From Clostridium sp. CF012 (GTDB lineage Bacteria; Bacillota; Clostridia; Clostridiales; Clostridiaceae), in contig NZ_JAHLEF010000020.1 in the NCBI RefSeq assembly GCF_018861755.1, positions 23,997 to 87,996 of the forward strand: a stretch of 64,000 bases of DNA, in the 5' to 3' direction. Positions 47,901 to 55,835 of the stretch are shown here, piece by piece. The first letter of the stretch is position 1. Each line of letters opens with the position of its first letter. A model generated the notes under the pieces. That model saw nothing but the letters and a program-made list of their open reading frames with translations, was not told the origin of the DNA and did no database searches. The position numbers were made by a program, and so were the translations under genes.

Positions 47901-47964
47901 CCTTATAGATTCCTCAAAGGATATTCATTTTGAATTTATAATGAGGAAATGCTTAGAAAAGTGA
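44935..47964 (+). CDS. lacZ: Beta-galactosidase, GH2 (LacZ-type)
   Basis: 1009 residues, the length of long LacZ enzymes. Sugar-binding and jelly-roll domains first, the TIM barrel in the middle with the acid/base Glu458 (SCGNESFGG) and nucleophile Glu525 (ISCEYMHAMGNS), and a C-terminal beta-galactosidase small-chain domain (DNDKGASHG; GPEENYIDR). No signal peptide, so it acts on imported beta-galactosides in the cytosol. GGAG precedes the ATG. Followed by the alpha-galactosidase gene after 36 bp. Confidence 0.95.
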   Translation: MNSRIPSLDWLSDTSVFAVNRINAHSDHRYYLTKTEESIGEMSLRQCLNGNWKFSYAINPSSRIKDFYKPEFDCHCFKDIQVPAHIQLQGYDKPQYINTMYPWDGHSDLLPPEISEEYNPVGSYVKYFTINENISGKPVYISFQGVETAFYLWLNGEFVGYSEDSFTPAEFDLSSYIKEGENKLALEVYKRSTGSWLEDQDFWRFSGIFREVYLYTIPKTHIQDLFVKTDLDKSYKNAVLRLDLNIVGDLNSTIDLELLDKACAVVAKNTGTSTENSMFLALNVNKVELWSAENPYLYTLSAVIRDASGIIVEVTTQKIGFRSFEIINKVMHINGKRIIFKGINRHEFNARSGRAITKEDMLWDIKFLKQNNINAVRTSHYPNQSYWYELCDEYGIYLIDECNLETHGSWQKMGKIKPDWVIPGSKKQWLDIILDRAISMVERDKNHPSILIWSCGNESFGGENIYKMSEYFREKDPSRLVHYEGVFQDRSFNDTSDMESRMYAKVFEIEEYLNNSPEKPYISCEYMHAMGNSCGAMFKYVELESKFQLYQGGFIWDYIDQFLIKKDRLDQEVLAYGGDFDDRPTDYNFCGNGIVYADRKPSPKVQEVKKLYANLKLIGDRTGVTIKNENLFIDTSDYILEYSLAFNGSEIYKDFIAVIVDAGQHMHINLNLPEVNTFGEYILNTSFKLKNSNIWAEAGHVVAFDQYIFELEGALPTKKFTNPQVVYGDVNIGVKNEDFSVLFSKQEGGIVSLRYESAEMITRTPMPIYWRAMTDNDKGASHGYRCGQWLQASMFQRCIDVRVIEHEFSITVEYTYALLATMKSEVKVSYTVYSNGEIKVACDYKGIKGLPELPIFGMAFKLSSDYDNFKWYGLGPEENYIDRLHGASLGIHKKSVKENVAGYIVPQESGNRTCVRWAKIKDKNGFGIEFEAINSPFELGVSPYTAFELQNALHHNELPNINYTVVTIAAKQMGIGGDDSWGAPVHKEYLIDSSKDIHFEFIMRKCLEK

Positions 47965-48000
47965 AGGTAAGAATTAAATTAATAGATAGGAGGCTTTTCT

Positions 48001-50193
48001 GTGAATATAAATTTTGATGGAGCTACAAAATCTTTTCATTTGCAAACTGAAAATACAAGCTATATTATGCAGATACATAAAGATGGGTATCTGGCACATC
48101 TTTATTGGGGGAAGCGTTTAAGAAAGGCTGTCAGCAGCGAACTTCTTTCTTTAAAAGCAAGAGGTTCTTTTTCTCCTAACCCTGATAATGAAGACGATGT
48201 TTTTACTCTGGACACTTTTCCACAAGAATATCCTGCTTATGGTAATACAGATTATCGCATGCCAGCTTATGAAGTACAACTTGAAAACGGAACAACGGTA
48301 ACAGACCTTAGATTTGACTCTTATAAGATTTTAAAGGGAAAACCTGTATTAAAAGGCCTCCCCTCAACTTATGTAGAAAATGAAGCTGAAGCTTTGACAT
48401 TAGAAATATTAATGCTCGATGCACTAATTGGTCTTAAGGTTCTTTTATCTTATACTGTTTTTGATAAACATGATGCTATTACTAGAAGTGTTCGATTTAT
48501 AAATGATGGTACTACTAATTTAAAGCTTCTTCGTACTTTGAGCATGAGTGTGGATTTTAATGTAGATAAGTATGAATTTATGCAGCTTTCAGGAGCTTGG
48601 GGAAGAGAAAGACATATTGAAAGAATCGCCCTTAATACTGGGAATAAATCTATTGAGAGTAGAAGAGGCGCCAGCGGTCATCAGCAAAATCCTTTTATTG
48701 CTCTGCTACGCCGCGATACTACTGAGGAACATGGCGAGGTATATGGATTTAGTTTAGTTTATAGTGGTAATTTTTTAGCTCAAGCAGAGATTGACCAATA
48801 TAGTACTACTAGGGTGTCCATGGGAATTAATCCCTTTGGTTTTTCATGGCTACTAGAACCTTTGGAAACTTTTCAAACACCAGAAGTTGTTATGGTTTAT
48901 TCCTCAGAGGGTATTGGTAAGATGTCTAGGACTTACCACAAGCTATACAGAACACGATTATGCAGGGGGAAATTTAGAGATGCCACGAGGCCAGTGGTAA
49001 TAAATAATTGGGAGGCCACTTATTTCGATTTTAATGCAAAGAAAGTAGAGGATATTGCTAAGGTAGGAAAAGAACTTGGCATTGAACTTTTTGTATTGGA
49101 TGATGGATGGTTTGGAAAAAGAGATAATGACAAAACTTCCTTAGGTGATTGGGTAGTTAATAAAAATAAACTTCCCAAGGGCTTAGATAACCTTGCAAAT
49201 CGCGTCAATAATCTTGGTCTACAATTTGGCTTATGGTTTGAACCGGAGATGATATCACCTGACAGTGATTTGTATAGACTCCATCCTGATTGGTGCATTC
49301 ATGTGCCAAATAGAACTAGGTCTCTTGGAAGAACACAGTTAATTCTTGATTTATCAAGAAGTGATGTTTGTGATTATATTATTGATGCAGTAAGTAGTGT
49401 TTTAAGAAGTGCTAAAGTTAGCTATGTTAAATGGGATATGAATAGAAATATGACTGAAATAGGCTCTGCTTTATTGCCACCTGAAAGGCAGCGAGAAACA
49501 GCCCATAGGTATATCTTAGGACTTTATAGTGTAATGGAAACAATAACAACAAGTTTCCCTAATATATTGTTTGAGAGCTGCTCTGGTGGCGGCGGACGTT
49601 TTGACCCTGGAATTTTGTTCTACATGCCACAAACTTGGACTAGCGATGATACAGATGCAGTGGAAAGGCTTAAAATCCAGTACGGAACTAGCGTAGTTTA
49701 TCCAGTGTGCACTATGGGCTGCCATGTTTCTGATGTTCCCAATCACCAAGTAGCTAGGAATACCTCTCTTAAAATGAGAGGAGATGTAGCCATGTTTGGA
49801 AACTTTGGCTATGAGTTAGATCTTACAAATTTCTCCGATAGTGAAAAAGAACAAGTAAAACATCAGATTTCAAAGTACAAACAATTAAGAGAACTAATTC
49901 AGCATGGAGATTTGTATCGGTTACTTAGCCCCTTCGCTGGGAATGAAACTGCCTGGATGTTTGTATCTGAGGATAAATCAGAAGCATTCATTAGCTATTT
50001 TAAGGTTCTTGCTATGGCAAATGAGCCTACGCAAAAATTAGCTTTAAGAGGCCTCAATCCCGATATAGATTACAATATTATAGGTAAAGAGGGCTTTTAT
50101 GGTGGGGACGAGCTCATGTATTCAGGACTTAATATACCAGATTTGAATGGCGATTATTGTAGTATCACTTGGAGTATTGTCGGTATACGGTAA
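48001..50193 (+). CDS. Alpha-galactosidase, GH36
   Basis: 730 residues, the usual size for cytosolic GH36 enzymes. N-terminal beta-sandwich, then a TIM barrel with nucleophile Asp479 (YVKWDMNRNMTE) and acid/base Asp549 (WTSDDTDAVERL); LFVLDDGWFG is the family fingerprint. Removes alpha-1,6-galactose from melibiose, raffinose or stachyose. GTG start at 48001 with AGGAGG upstream. Last gene of the operon before the hairpin at 50218. Confidence 0.95.
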   Translation: MNINFDGATKSFHLQTENTSYIMQIHKDGYLAHLYWGKRLRKAVSSELLSLKARGSFSPNPDNEDDVFTLDTFPQEYPAYGNTDYRMPAYEVQLENGTTVTDLRFDSYKILKGKPVLKGLPSTYVENEAEALTLEILMLDALIGLKVLLSYTVFDKHDAITRSVRFINDGTTNLKLLRTLSMSVDFNVDKYEFMQLSGAWGRERHIERIALNTGNKSIESRRGASGHQQNPFIALLRRDTTEEHGEVYGFSLVYSGNFLAQAEIDQYSTTRVSMGINPFGFSWLLEPLETFQTPEVVMVYSSEGIGKMSRTYHKLYRTRLCRGKFRDATRPVVINNWEATYFDFNAKKVEDIAKVGKELGIELFVLDDGWFGKRDNDKTSLGDWVVNKNKLPKGLDNLANRVNNLGLQFGLWFEPEMISPDSDLYRLHPDWCIHVPNRTRSLGRTQLILDLSRSDVCDYIIDAVSSVLRSAKVSYVKWDMNRNMTEIGSALLPPERQRETAHRYILGLYSVMETITTSFPNILFESCSGGGGRFDPGILFYMPQTWTSDDTDAVERLKIQYGTSVVYPVCTMGCHVSDVPNHQVARNTSLKMRGDVAMFGNFGYELDLTNFSDSEKEQVKHQISKYKQLRELIQHGDLYRLLSPFAGNETAWMFVSEDKSEAFISYFKVLAMANEPTQKLALRGLNPDIDYNIIGKEGFYGGDELMYSGLNIPDLNGDYCSITWSIVGIR

Positions 50194-50217
50194 TACTCAA
50201 TACTTATCATTTAGTGC

Positions 50218-50246
50218 TGTACCATAAACTTGAAGTTTATGGTACA
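50218..50246 (+). terminator. Terminator of the galactoside operon
   Basis: TGTACCATAAACTT followed almost at once by AGTTTATGGTACA gives a tight 12-13-bp stem; a T-run (TATTTTTTAC) comes about 17 nt later. Confidence 0.65.
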
Positions 50247-50300
50247 ATCTGTATTAATATTTTTTACTCCTTGGTAACAATTTTCCCTTCCTATCGGTCG

Positions 50301-50870
50301 TTACACATATTTTTCTACATACTTATCTATTGCACATAATAGTTTTTCACCAGGTCTTTGGTCTCCTAATGCTCCTGAATAATGAATCATTCCATATGCA
50401 GGAATATCTTCATTAGGTACTAGGTTAGGTGGAATTGATTGTAGCATCATGCCCATATGCTGTCCAAAAGTATTCAAGGCTTGTAGACACAAATGTCCTC
50501 CACCTTCCGGGCTCCCTGCAGATGTAAATACGGTTAATCTTTTACCTATTAATTTTCCTTCTGCCCAAAATTCTGATGCAGCATCCATATACGCTTTCAT
50601 TTCTGCAGAAACATTCCCGTAATAAGTAGGACATCCTAAAATAATTTGTTCTTTATCTAATATATCCCCCCATTTTGCTATGGGTATATTCATTATTTCT
50701 TCTAAATATTCCTTCGCTACTGGAAATCGCTCTGATAATTCCTCTAGATTCTCATCCCATACGCGGTAAATCTCTACTTCTTTTCCTTTTTTTAAAAAGC
50801 TTTCATAAAAAGCCTTTGCTACCAAATAAGTATTTCCACACACACTATGAAAAATAATAGCCGTTTTCAA
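50301..50870 (-). CDS. Flavodoxin-family NAD(P)H oxidoreductase (WrbA-like)
   Basis: 189 residues. FMN phosphate loop IIFHSVCGNTYLVAKAF at the start, LGCPTYYGNVSAEMKAYMD (isoalloxazine contacts) and FTSAGSPEGGGHL. Likely a cytosolic FMN-dependent quinone or electron-transfer protein. TTG start at 50870 with GGGGG 7 nt upstream. Monocistronic. Confidence 0.83.
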   Translation of the reverse strand: MKTAIIFHSVCGNTYLVAKAFYESFLKKGKEVEIYRVWDENLEELSERFPVAKEYLEEIMNIPIAKWGDILDKEQIILGCPTYYGNVSAEMKAYMDAASEFWAEGKLIGKRLTVFTSAGSPEGGGHLCLQALNTFGQHMGMMLQSIPPNLVPNEDIPAYGMIHYSGALGDQRPGEKLLCAIDKYVEKYV

Positions 50871-51084
50871 ATTTATTCCCCCTTTTTTTAATTTTTATAC
50901 ATATAACGACATAATGTTTAAGTTCTTATTCTCTTTTTACATCTACATTTTACCACAAGCCACCACTGAGAAGCCATATATTCCTTATTCTTCATTTTTT
51001 AATATTTATATTACATTTTAACGACGAAAAAACTACTGAATTACTTCAGCAGCTCCCATCACTGTCTTCCACTATATTTTTACA

Positions 51085-51102
51085 ATCCCCCCCGGTGGGG
51101 GG
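51085..51102. terminator. G/C-run hairpin
   Basis: CCCCCC-cggt-GGGGGG within an otherwise AT-rich region, followed on the minus strand by ATTGTAAAAATAT. Probably the original terminator of the lost ATPase gene whose tail is at 51109-51162. Confidence 0.45.
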
Positions 51103-51108
51103 CTTATA

Positions 51109-51162
51109 TTAGCCACCTAGATATGCTTTCTTGATGTCTGGAGAATCCATGAGATCCAGGCT
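51109..51162 (-). pseudogene. C-terminal remnant of a LivF-type ABC ATPase
   Basis: Between the gntP stop and the G/C hairpin the minus strand reads SLDLMDSPDIKKAYLGG then a stop. The (D/N)PxIKKAYLGG ending is the standard C-terminus of LivF/LivG branched-chain amino acid ATPases. Only 17 codons survive and no start exists, so the body was deleted or replaced, possibly when gntP-glxK arrived. Confidence 0.5.
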
Positions 51163-51167
51163 TAATT

Positions 51168-52523
51168 TTATATAAGAAATAATGATAATATAAATACTGT
51201 TAATATTGTGACAATACCTTGAAGCAATGTGGCTACTGTCTGGGTTTTGTATGCAGTCTTTACATCCATTCCTCCAAATTGTGATACAACCCAGAAATAA
51301 CTGTCATTAGCATGCGAAACTGTCATTGCACCAGCACCTATTGCCATAACCACAAGAACTTTTGCAATCTCAGTATCAAAGCCCAAAGCAGGTAGGATTG
51401 GAAATAATAAAGCTGATGTAGTAACAATTGCTACCGTAGAAGAACCTTGTGCTGTCTTTAAGGCAGCAGCTATTATAAATGGGACAAAAATTCCTATATT
51501 TAAGGTCTGTAAGCTTTGTCCTAAATAATCTCCGATTTTTATTTCCTTTATGACATTACCAAGGGCACCTCCTGATGCAGTAATTATAAGTATTATGGCT
51601 GCATCCTTAAGGGCTGTTCCCACCCATCCATTAAGTGTCTCTTCATTAAGCTTTGGAACTAGCATAAATGCAAATATAACGCCTACGAATAATGCATTTA
51701 CTGGGGTACCTAAAAATGCAAATATGCTAAATGCTAAGCCTTTACCAAAAGGGTTACCTGGAAACTTCGCAATGGACCCTAATGCCATAAGAATTATAGG
51801 CACAATTATTGGTGCAAAAGCTTTTGTTGCTGAGGGGAGCTTACCATACCTTTTCAGTTCTTCTTCATAAGTTCTCGTATCAACTGATGTATCAATATTT
51901 GATTTATATTTTGAGGCTACTTTATTCGCAAAAACATTACCTACTATTACAGCTGGTATTGCAACGAGCATACCGATTACGATTACTAATAATAAGTTAT
52001 CAAGCTTTAAGTTTGCCGCTGCTGCAATAGGGCCTGGTGTCGGTGGAACAAGCGTATGTGTTGCATAAAGTCCAGTAGAAAGTGCAACTGACATAGCTAC
52101 CAGAGAAGTTTTTGTTTTCTTTGCCAAAGTTTTATTTAAAGAAGAAAGAATTACAAAGCCTGAATCACAGAAGACAGGTATAGAAACTATATACCCTATT
52201 ATGCTCATAGCTACTGTAGGTCTTTTTTCCCCTACAGCCTTGATTACAACCTCTGCCATTTTAATAGCACCACCAGATTTTTCTAGAATAGTACCAATAA
52301 TACAACCTGCAAGTATTACAAGTCCAATACTTGTTAATGTACCTCCAAAACCTGCTGAAATAAAGCCTGCTATTTTGTCAATTGGCACACCTGCAGCAAA
52401 AGCTAATCCATATGATGCAATTATCAATGATAAAAATGGATGTAGTTTAAACTTTGATGTAGCAAGTACTATAAAGATAATTGCTAATAACAAGATAACG
52501 ATTAACATAGGTCCTTGTACCAT
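51168..52523 (-). CDS. GntP-family permease (probable glycerate/gluconate transporter)
   Basis: 451 residues, about twelve TM segments. Family marks: ATHTLVPPTPGPIAAAANL, ITASGGALGNVIKEI and SHANDSYFWVVSQF. Proton symporter of sugar acids. The glycerate kinase gene immediately upstream suggests the substrate is glycerate (inference). GGGGG precedes the ATG. Transcribed after glxK with a 91-bp gap that holds a palindrome (52555-52571). Confidence 0.88.
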   Translation of the reverse strand: MVQGPMLIVILLLAIIFIVLATSKFKLHPFLSLIIASYGLAFAAGVPIDKIAGFISAGFGGTLTSIGLVILAGCIIGTILEKSGGAIKMAEVVIKAVGEKRPTVAMSIIGYIVSIPVFCDSGFVILSSLNKTLAKKTKTSLVAMSVALSTGLYATHTLVPPTPGPIAAAANLKLDNLLLVIVIGMLVAIPAVIVGNVFANKVASKYKSNIDTSVDTRTYEEELKRYGKLPSATKAFAPIIVPIILMALGSIAKFPGNPFGKGLAFSIFAFLGTPVNALFVGVIFAFMLVPKLNEETLNGWVGTALKDAAIILIITASGGALGNVIKEIKIGDYLGQSLQTLNIGIFVPFIIAAALKTAQGSSTVAIVTTSALLFPILPALGFDTEIAKVLVVMAIGAGAMTVSHANDSYFWVVSQFGGMDVKTAYKTQTVATLLQGIVTILTVFILSLFLI

Positions 52524-52554
52524 TATATTGTCCCCCTTTAGATTTTCTATATGA

Positions 52555-52571
52555 AATGCCTTTAAGGCATT
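52555..52571. promoter_or_regulatory. Palindrome between glycerate kinase and gntP
   Basis: AATGCCTT-T-AAGGCATT is a perfect 8-bp-arm palindrome. It could be an operator for a sugar-acid regulator or a small mRNA stem in the gntP leader. Confidence 0.4.
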
Positions 52572-52614
52572 ACATAGCTTATTTTATATAATAAAATAAA
52601 TTAAGTTACATTAT

Positions 52615-53748
52615 CTACATATTCATTTTTATGACTCTCATAATTCTTTCTGCGGTCTTTTGTAAAAGTAAGTCGCTATTTTCCATTGCTTCCTCTAGCG
52701 ACATAGGCTTATCGACAATTGAAAAAATACTATCAAATCCTTTTGAATATAATTCTTCAGCATCCCTTCCTATACCACCAGCTATAGCTATTACTGGAAT
52801 ATTATACTTTTTAGCGAGCTTTGCTACTCCATAAGGTGTTTTACCATATTGAGTCTGATAGTCTATCATTCCTTCTCCAGTTATAACTAAGTCCGCATCC
52901 TTTAGCTTGTCTTCAAGTGCTGTAGTTTCTATAACAATGTTAATACCTGGCCGTAATTTTGCATTCAAAAATGCAAGAAGCCCTCCACCAAGTCCCCCAG
53001 CCGCACCAGCTCCTGGGTAGTCCACAATTGAAATTCCTAAGTACTTTTCTACCATATCTGCATAGTGAGATAAATTCTTATCTAAGGTAATAATCATATT
53101 CTCATCAGCACCCTTTTGAGGGCCGAAAATATTCGATGCACCTTTCTCACCACAAAGTGGATTATCTACATCACAAGCTGCTACTATATTACATAGCTTT
53201 ATTCGGCTATCAATTTTTGATAAATCTATATTTTCAAGTTTATCTAAGTACCCACCGCCAAAGCCTATTTCATCACCGTTTCCATCTAAAAGCTTTACAC
53301 CTAATGCATTAAGCATACCAGCACCACCATCATTAGTTGCGCTACCACCTATGCCAATAATAAAATTTCTACATCCCATGTCCAAAGCATGCACTATTAT
53401 TTCCCCAGTCCCATAGGTTGTTGTTTTCATAGGATTTCTTTCTTCTTTTGATAACAATGTGATTCCAGATGCAGCAGCCATTTCAATCACTGCAGTGTTA
53501 CCATCACCAAGTATGCCATAAAAGGCGTCAATGGTCCTCATAAGTGGATCTTTTACTTTTAATTTTACTAGTTTTCCTCCTGTAGCATCTACAAGTGATT
53601 GAACAGTACCCTCTCCACCATCAGCCATAGGAACTCTAACTATTTCCGCATTATCAAACACTACTCTTATTCCTATTTCAATATTTTCGCATACCTCAAG
53701 GGCTGAGAGACTACCTTTAAAGGAATCTGGTGCTATAATTATTTTCAT
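52615..53748 (-). CDS. glxK: Glycerate 2-kinase, GlxK/GarK family
   Basis: 377 residues, family length. APDSFKGSLSA start, MADGGEGT, GIGGSATNDGGAGMLNALG and VITGEGMIDYQTQYGK are the conserved glycerate-kinase I blocks. Converts D-glycerate to 2-phosphoglycerate with ATP, feeding glycolysis. GGAGG lies 7 nt before ATG. First gene of a two-gene operon with gntP. Confidence 0.92.
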   Translation of the reverse strand: MKIIIAPDSFKGSLSALEVCENIEIGIRVVFDNAEIVRVPMADGGEGTVQSLVDATGGKLVKLKVKDPLMRTIDAFYGILGDGNTAVIEMAAASGITLLSKEERNPMKTTTYGTGEIIVHALDMGCRNFIIGIGGSATNDGGAGMLNALGVKLLDGNGDEIGFGGGYLDKLENIDLSKIDSRIKLCNIVAACDVDNPLCGEKGASNIFGPQKGADENMIITLDKNLSHYADMVEKYLGISIVDYPGAGAAGGLGGGLLAFLNAKLRPGINIVIETTALEDKLKDADLVITGEGMIDYQTQYGKTPYGVAKLAKKYNIPVIAIAGGIGRDAEELYSKGFDSIFSIVDKPMSLEEAMENSDLLLQKTAERIMRVIKMNM

Positions 53749-53909
53749 ATGTAGACCTCCAAGATTTATATTTAATGATTTACAAGTGATTATGATACTA
53801 TAAAAAAATAATTAGGATTACGTTTACCATTAGTACATTATTCTTCATAATAACAAAAAAACCTCTATTGCTAACCTTATAATAATATATATGGCGCTGT
53901 GGATGTCTA

Positions 53910-53935
53910 GCTCCATAAATTGTGATTTATGGAGC
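53910..53935. terminator. Stem-loop 1 of a tandem pair
   Basis: Perfect 11-bp arms GCTCCATAAAT and ATTTATGGAGC, loop TGTG, between the glxK promoter region and the nucleotidyltransferase gene end. Confidence 0.5.
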
Positions 53936-53957
53936 CATTTAGTTTAATACAGACCCG

Positions 53958-53986
53958 AAAAGAGATAGCCTCAGGCTATCTCTTTT
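53958..53986. terminator. Terminator of the nucleotidyltransferase gene
   Basis: AAAAGAGATAGCC pairs with GGCTATCTCTTTT, loop TCA, 30 bp past the stop at 54017. Symmetric A/T tails make it usable in both directions. Confidence 0.8.
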
Positions 53987-54016
53987 CTCTTTATCGGTAC
54001 ATTTACTACCTTTTAT

Positions 54017-55057
54017 TTATTCAATCTTTTTATTTAAAGCATCTGTTTTAACATTATTCACATTTTGATTACTATTGGATATCATAAAATCTGAGTTAAT
54101 AATAACGCTTGAAACTGTTGAATTATTTTCAAGTGTTATTTTGTCCCAAACAATAGAGTCAATGATTGTATTGTTTGGTCCCACTCTGCAATCATTACCA
54201 ATGATCGTATTTGGACCAATGATAGAATTAGCCGCAATTTTAGTATTTTCACCAATATACGTAGGACCAATAATTTTAGTAGAACTATGAATTGTTGTAT
54301 TTTCACCTACAAATATATTCTGGTGCTCACCTTTAATTTCTGATAAAGGATAGTCTCCACTTAAAATATCCTCATGGGCCTGAATATATTCTTCAAGGGT
54401 CCCTATGTCCATCCAATATGCATCACTTTTATAAACTGCAATAGGATAACCTTTTTTTAATAGTAGTGGCCATGTTTCTTTTTCTATTGATACTACCTGT
54501 GAATCTGGGATTTCCTTTAAAACATTTGGTTCAAATATATATATTCCAGCATTAATATAGTTTGATTTTATTTCTGAATGCTTTGATTTCTCAATAAATC
54601 TTTCAGCATAAAGATTCTCATTATATTCAATAACATCGTAATCAAAAGGATTTTCGACTTTCGTTACTGCAATTGTAACTGATGCACATTTTTCTTTGTG
54701 AAATTTCATCATATCCTCAATATTAATATCACTTAATATATCCTCAGTAAATACGATAAAAGTATCATTGAAAAATTCCTCAGCATTTTTAATTGCACCT
54801 CCTGTACCTAAAGTAATATCCCCACCTATATAATGGATTTTTAATCCTAATTTTGTGCCATCGCCAAAATACTTTTCAATTTTTTGTGGCTTATGGCCTG
54901 TACTAAGTATAACTTCATCAACACCATAATCCTTAAGTTTTAATATGTTTCTTTCTAAAAGTGGTTTAGCCATCATTGGTATCATAGATTTAGGTAAATC
55001 GTCAGTTAATGGTTCTAAGTTAGTCCCCACTCCATCTACAAGAAATAATGCTTTCAT
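54017..55057 (-). CDS. Sugar nucleotidyltransferase with left-handed beta-helix, divergent active site
   Basis: 346 residues. N-terminal NTP-transferase Rossmann domain (about 1-230) and C-terminal hexapeptide beta-helix (about 245-325: IGENTKIAANSIIGPNTIIG). In active relatives (mannose-1-phosphate guanylyltransferase/glucose-1-phosphate thymidylyltransferase) the first loop is GGxGTRLxPLT and then PKP. Here it is DGVGTNLEPLT (Arg to Asn13) and PKS (22-24). These changes hit residues that bind the triphosphate, so activity may be altered or lost. Other parts (LGTGGAIKNAEEFF, YWMDIGTLEEYI) look normal. AGGAGG precedes the ATG. Product sugar unknown. Confidence 0.78.
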   Translation of the reverse strand: MKALFLVDGVGTNLEPLTDDLPKSMIPMMAKPLLERNILKLKDYGVDEVILSTGHKPQKIEKYFGDGTKLGLKIHYIGGDITLGTGGAIKNAEEFFNDTFIVFTEDILSDINIEDMMKFHKEKCASVTIAVTKVENPFDYDVIEYNENLYAERFIEKSKHSEIKSNYINAGIYIFEPNVLKEIPDSQVVSIEKETWPLLLKKGYPIAVYKSDAYWMDIGTLEEYIQAHEDILSGDYPLSEIKGEHQNIFVGENTTIHSSTKIIGPTYIGENTKIAANSIIGPNTIIGNDCRVGPNNTIIDSIVWDKITLENNSTVSSVIINSDFMISNSNQNVNNVKTDALNKKIE

Positions 55058-55158
55058 AAGTTTTCCTCCTTAATAGTTAGTCCCTTAAAGCACACTTTTC
55101 TCGCAAAAGTGTCATTATAAAGTCTTATTTTTCATGTATTAAATCATCTTCTGCCATG

Positions 55159-55195
55159 CTGCAATGTGGTTAAAGTAGTTCACTTTAATTTGCAG
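55159..55195. other. Stem-loop in the leader of the nucleotidyltransferase gene
   Basis: CTGCAA..TTAAAGT pairs with ACTTTAA..TTGCAG around a 5-nt loop, with an internal bulge. The 417-bp gap 55058-55474 contains this and the terminator at 55421 but no supported gene. Confidence 0.35.
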
Positions 55196-55420
55196 TTGAA
55201 AGACCAATACTGTTATCTGTCATAATAAAAAAGTCACCTTAACTAATTATTTAATGTAACATTAAAATCAGCTGGCGCTCCGTTAATAAAACAATATGCA
55301 ATTAAATTAGTATCTTCACAGTTAATCGGTATCTAAGTTCATTATACCACACCAAACGCTTATTAGCGAATTTTGGAGAAAATGTTAAATTATTTAATTA
55401 ATAACAAACAACATATTCAA

Positions 55421-55460
55421 AACACTACTGCACTGGATTCCCCCAAGTGCAGTAGTGTTT
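55421..55460. terminator. Terminator downstream of the 87-residue gene
   Basis: Perfect 14-bp arms AACACTACTGCACT and AGTGCAGTAGTGTT with an 11-nt loop; T-runs on both strands. Confidence 0.75.
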
Positions 55461-55474
55461 TTTTAATCTATAAT

Positions 55475-55738
55475 CTAAATCTTAAATAATATCCACCTAC
55501 AAGTACTTAGCTCATATTTTATCTCATACAGCTTATCATTTCCGTTTACTACACTCTGACATTTAAACACCAGCATATTGTTTCCCGCCAGCTTTTCTTT
55601 ATCAACGCAAATAACTTTATCTATTTTAACAACAGAATTACTTTCATCTTCATTAGTAATTTTAAATCTCACAGGATTTATATTCCCTAATGCATCAGTC
55701 CAAGAAACTACTTCTATAGGCTTTGCTATAATTTTCAT
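55475..55738 (-). CDS. Hypothetical protein, 87 residues
   Basis: Begins MKIIAKPIEVVSWTDALGNI and has PVRFKITNEDES and a C-terminal LYEIKYELSTCRWILFKI. It reads as a small all-beta domain. GGAGGGG lies 5 nt before ATG. Proteins of this kind (MKIIAKPIEVI...) occur in many clostridia, but I know no function. Located 97 bp downstream of sigK. Confidence 0.62.
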   Translation of the reverse strand: MKIIAKPIEVVSWTDALGNINPVRFKITNEDESNSVVKIDKVICVDKEKLAGNNMLVFKCQSVVNGNDKLYEIKYELSTCRWILFKI

Positions 55739-55835
55739 ATCACCCCTCCAAACATATGTTCGTATATATATTGTATATCATTTTACGAAAAATGGAAAGG
55801 GTAAAATAATCCAGTGATACATATAATTATAGGCT

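Noticed and set aside
55058..55474. Riboswitch or T-box leader
   Set aside because: A stem-loop is visible (55159-55195), but no T-box sequence, no known riboswitch core and no antiterminator pairing could be identified.
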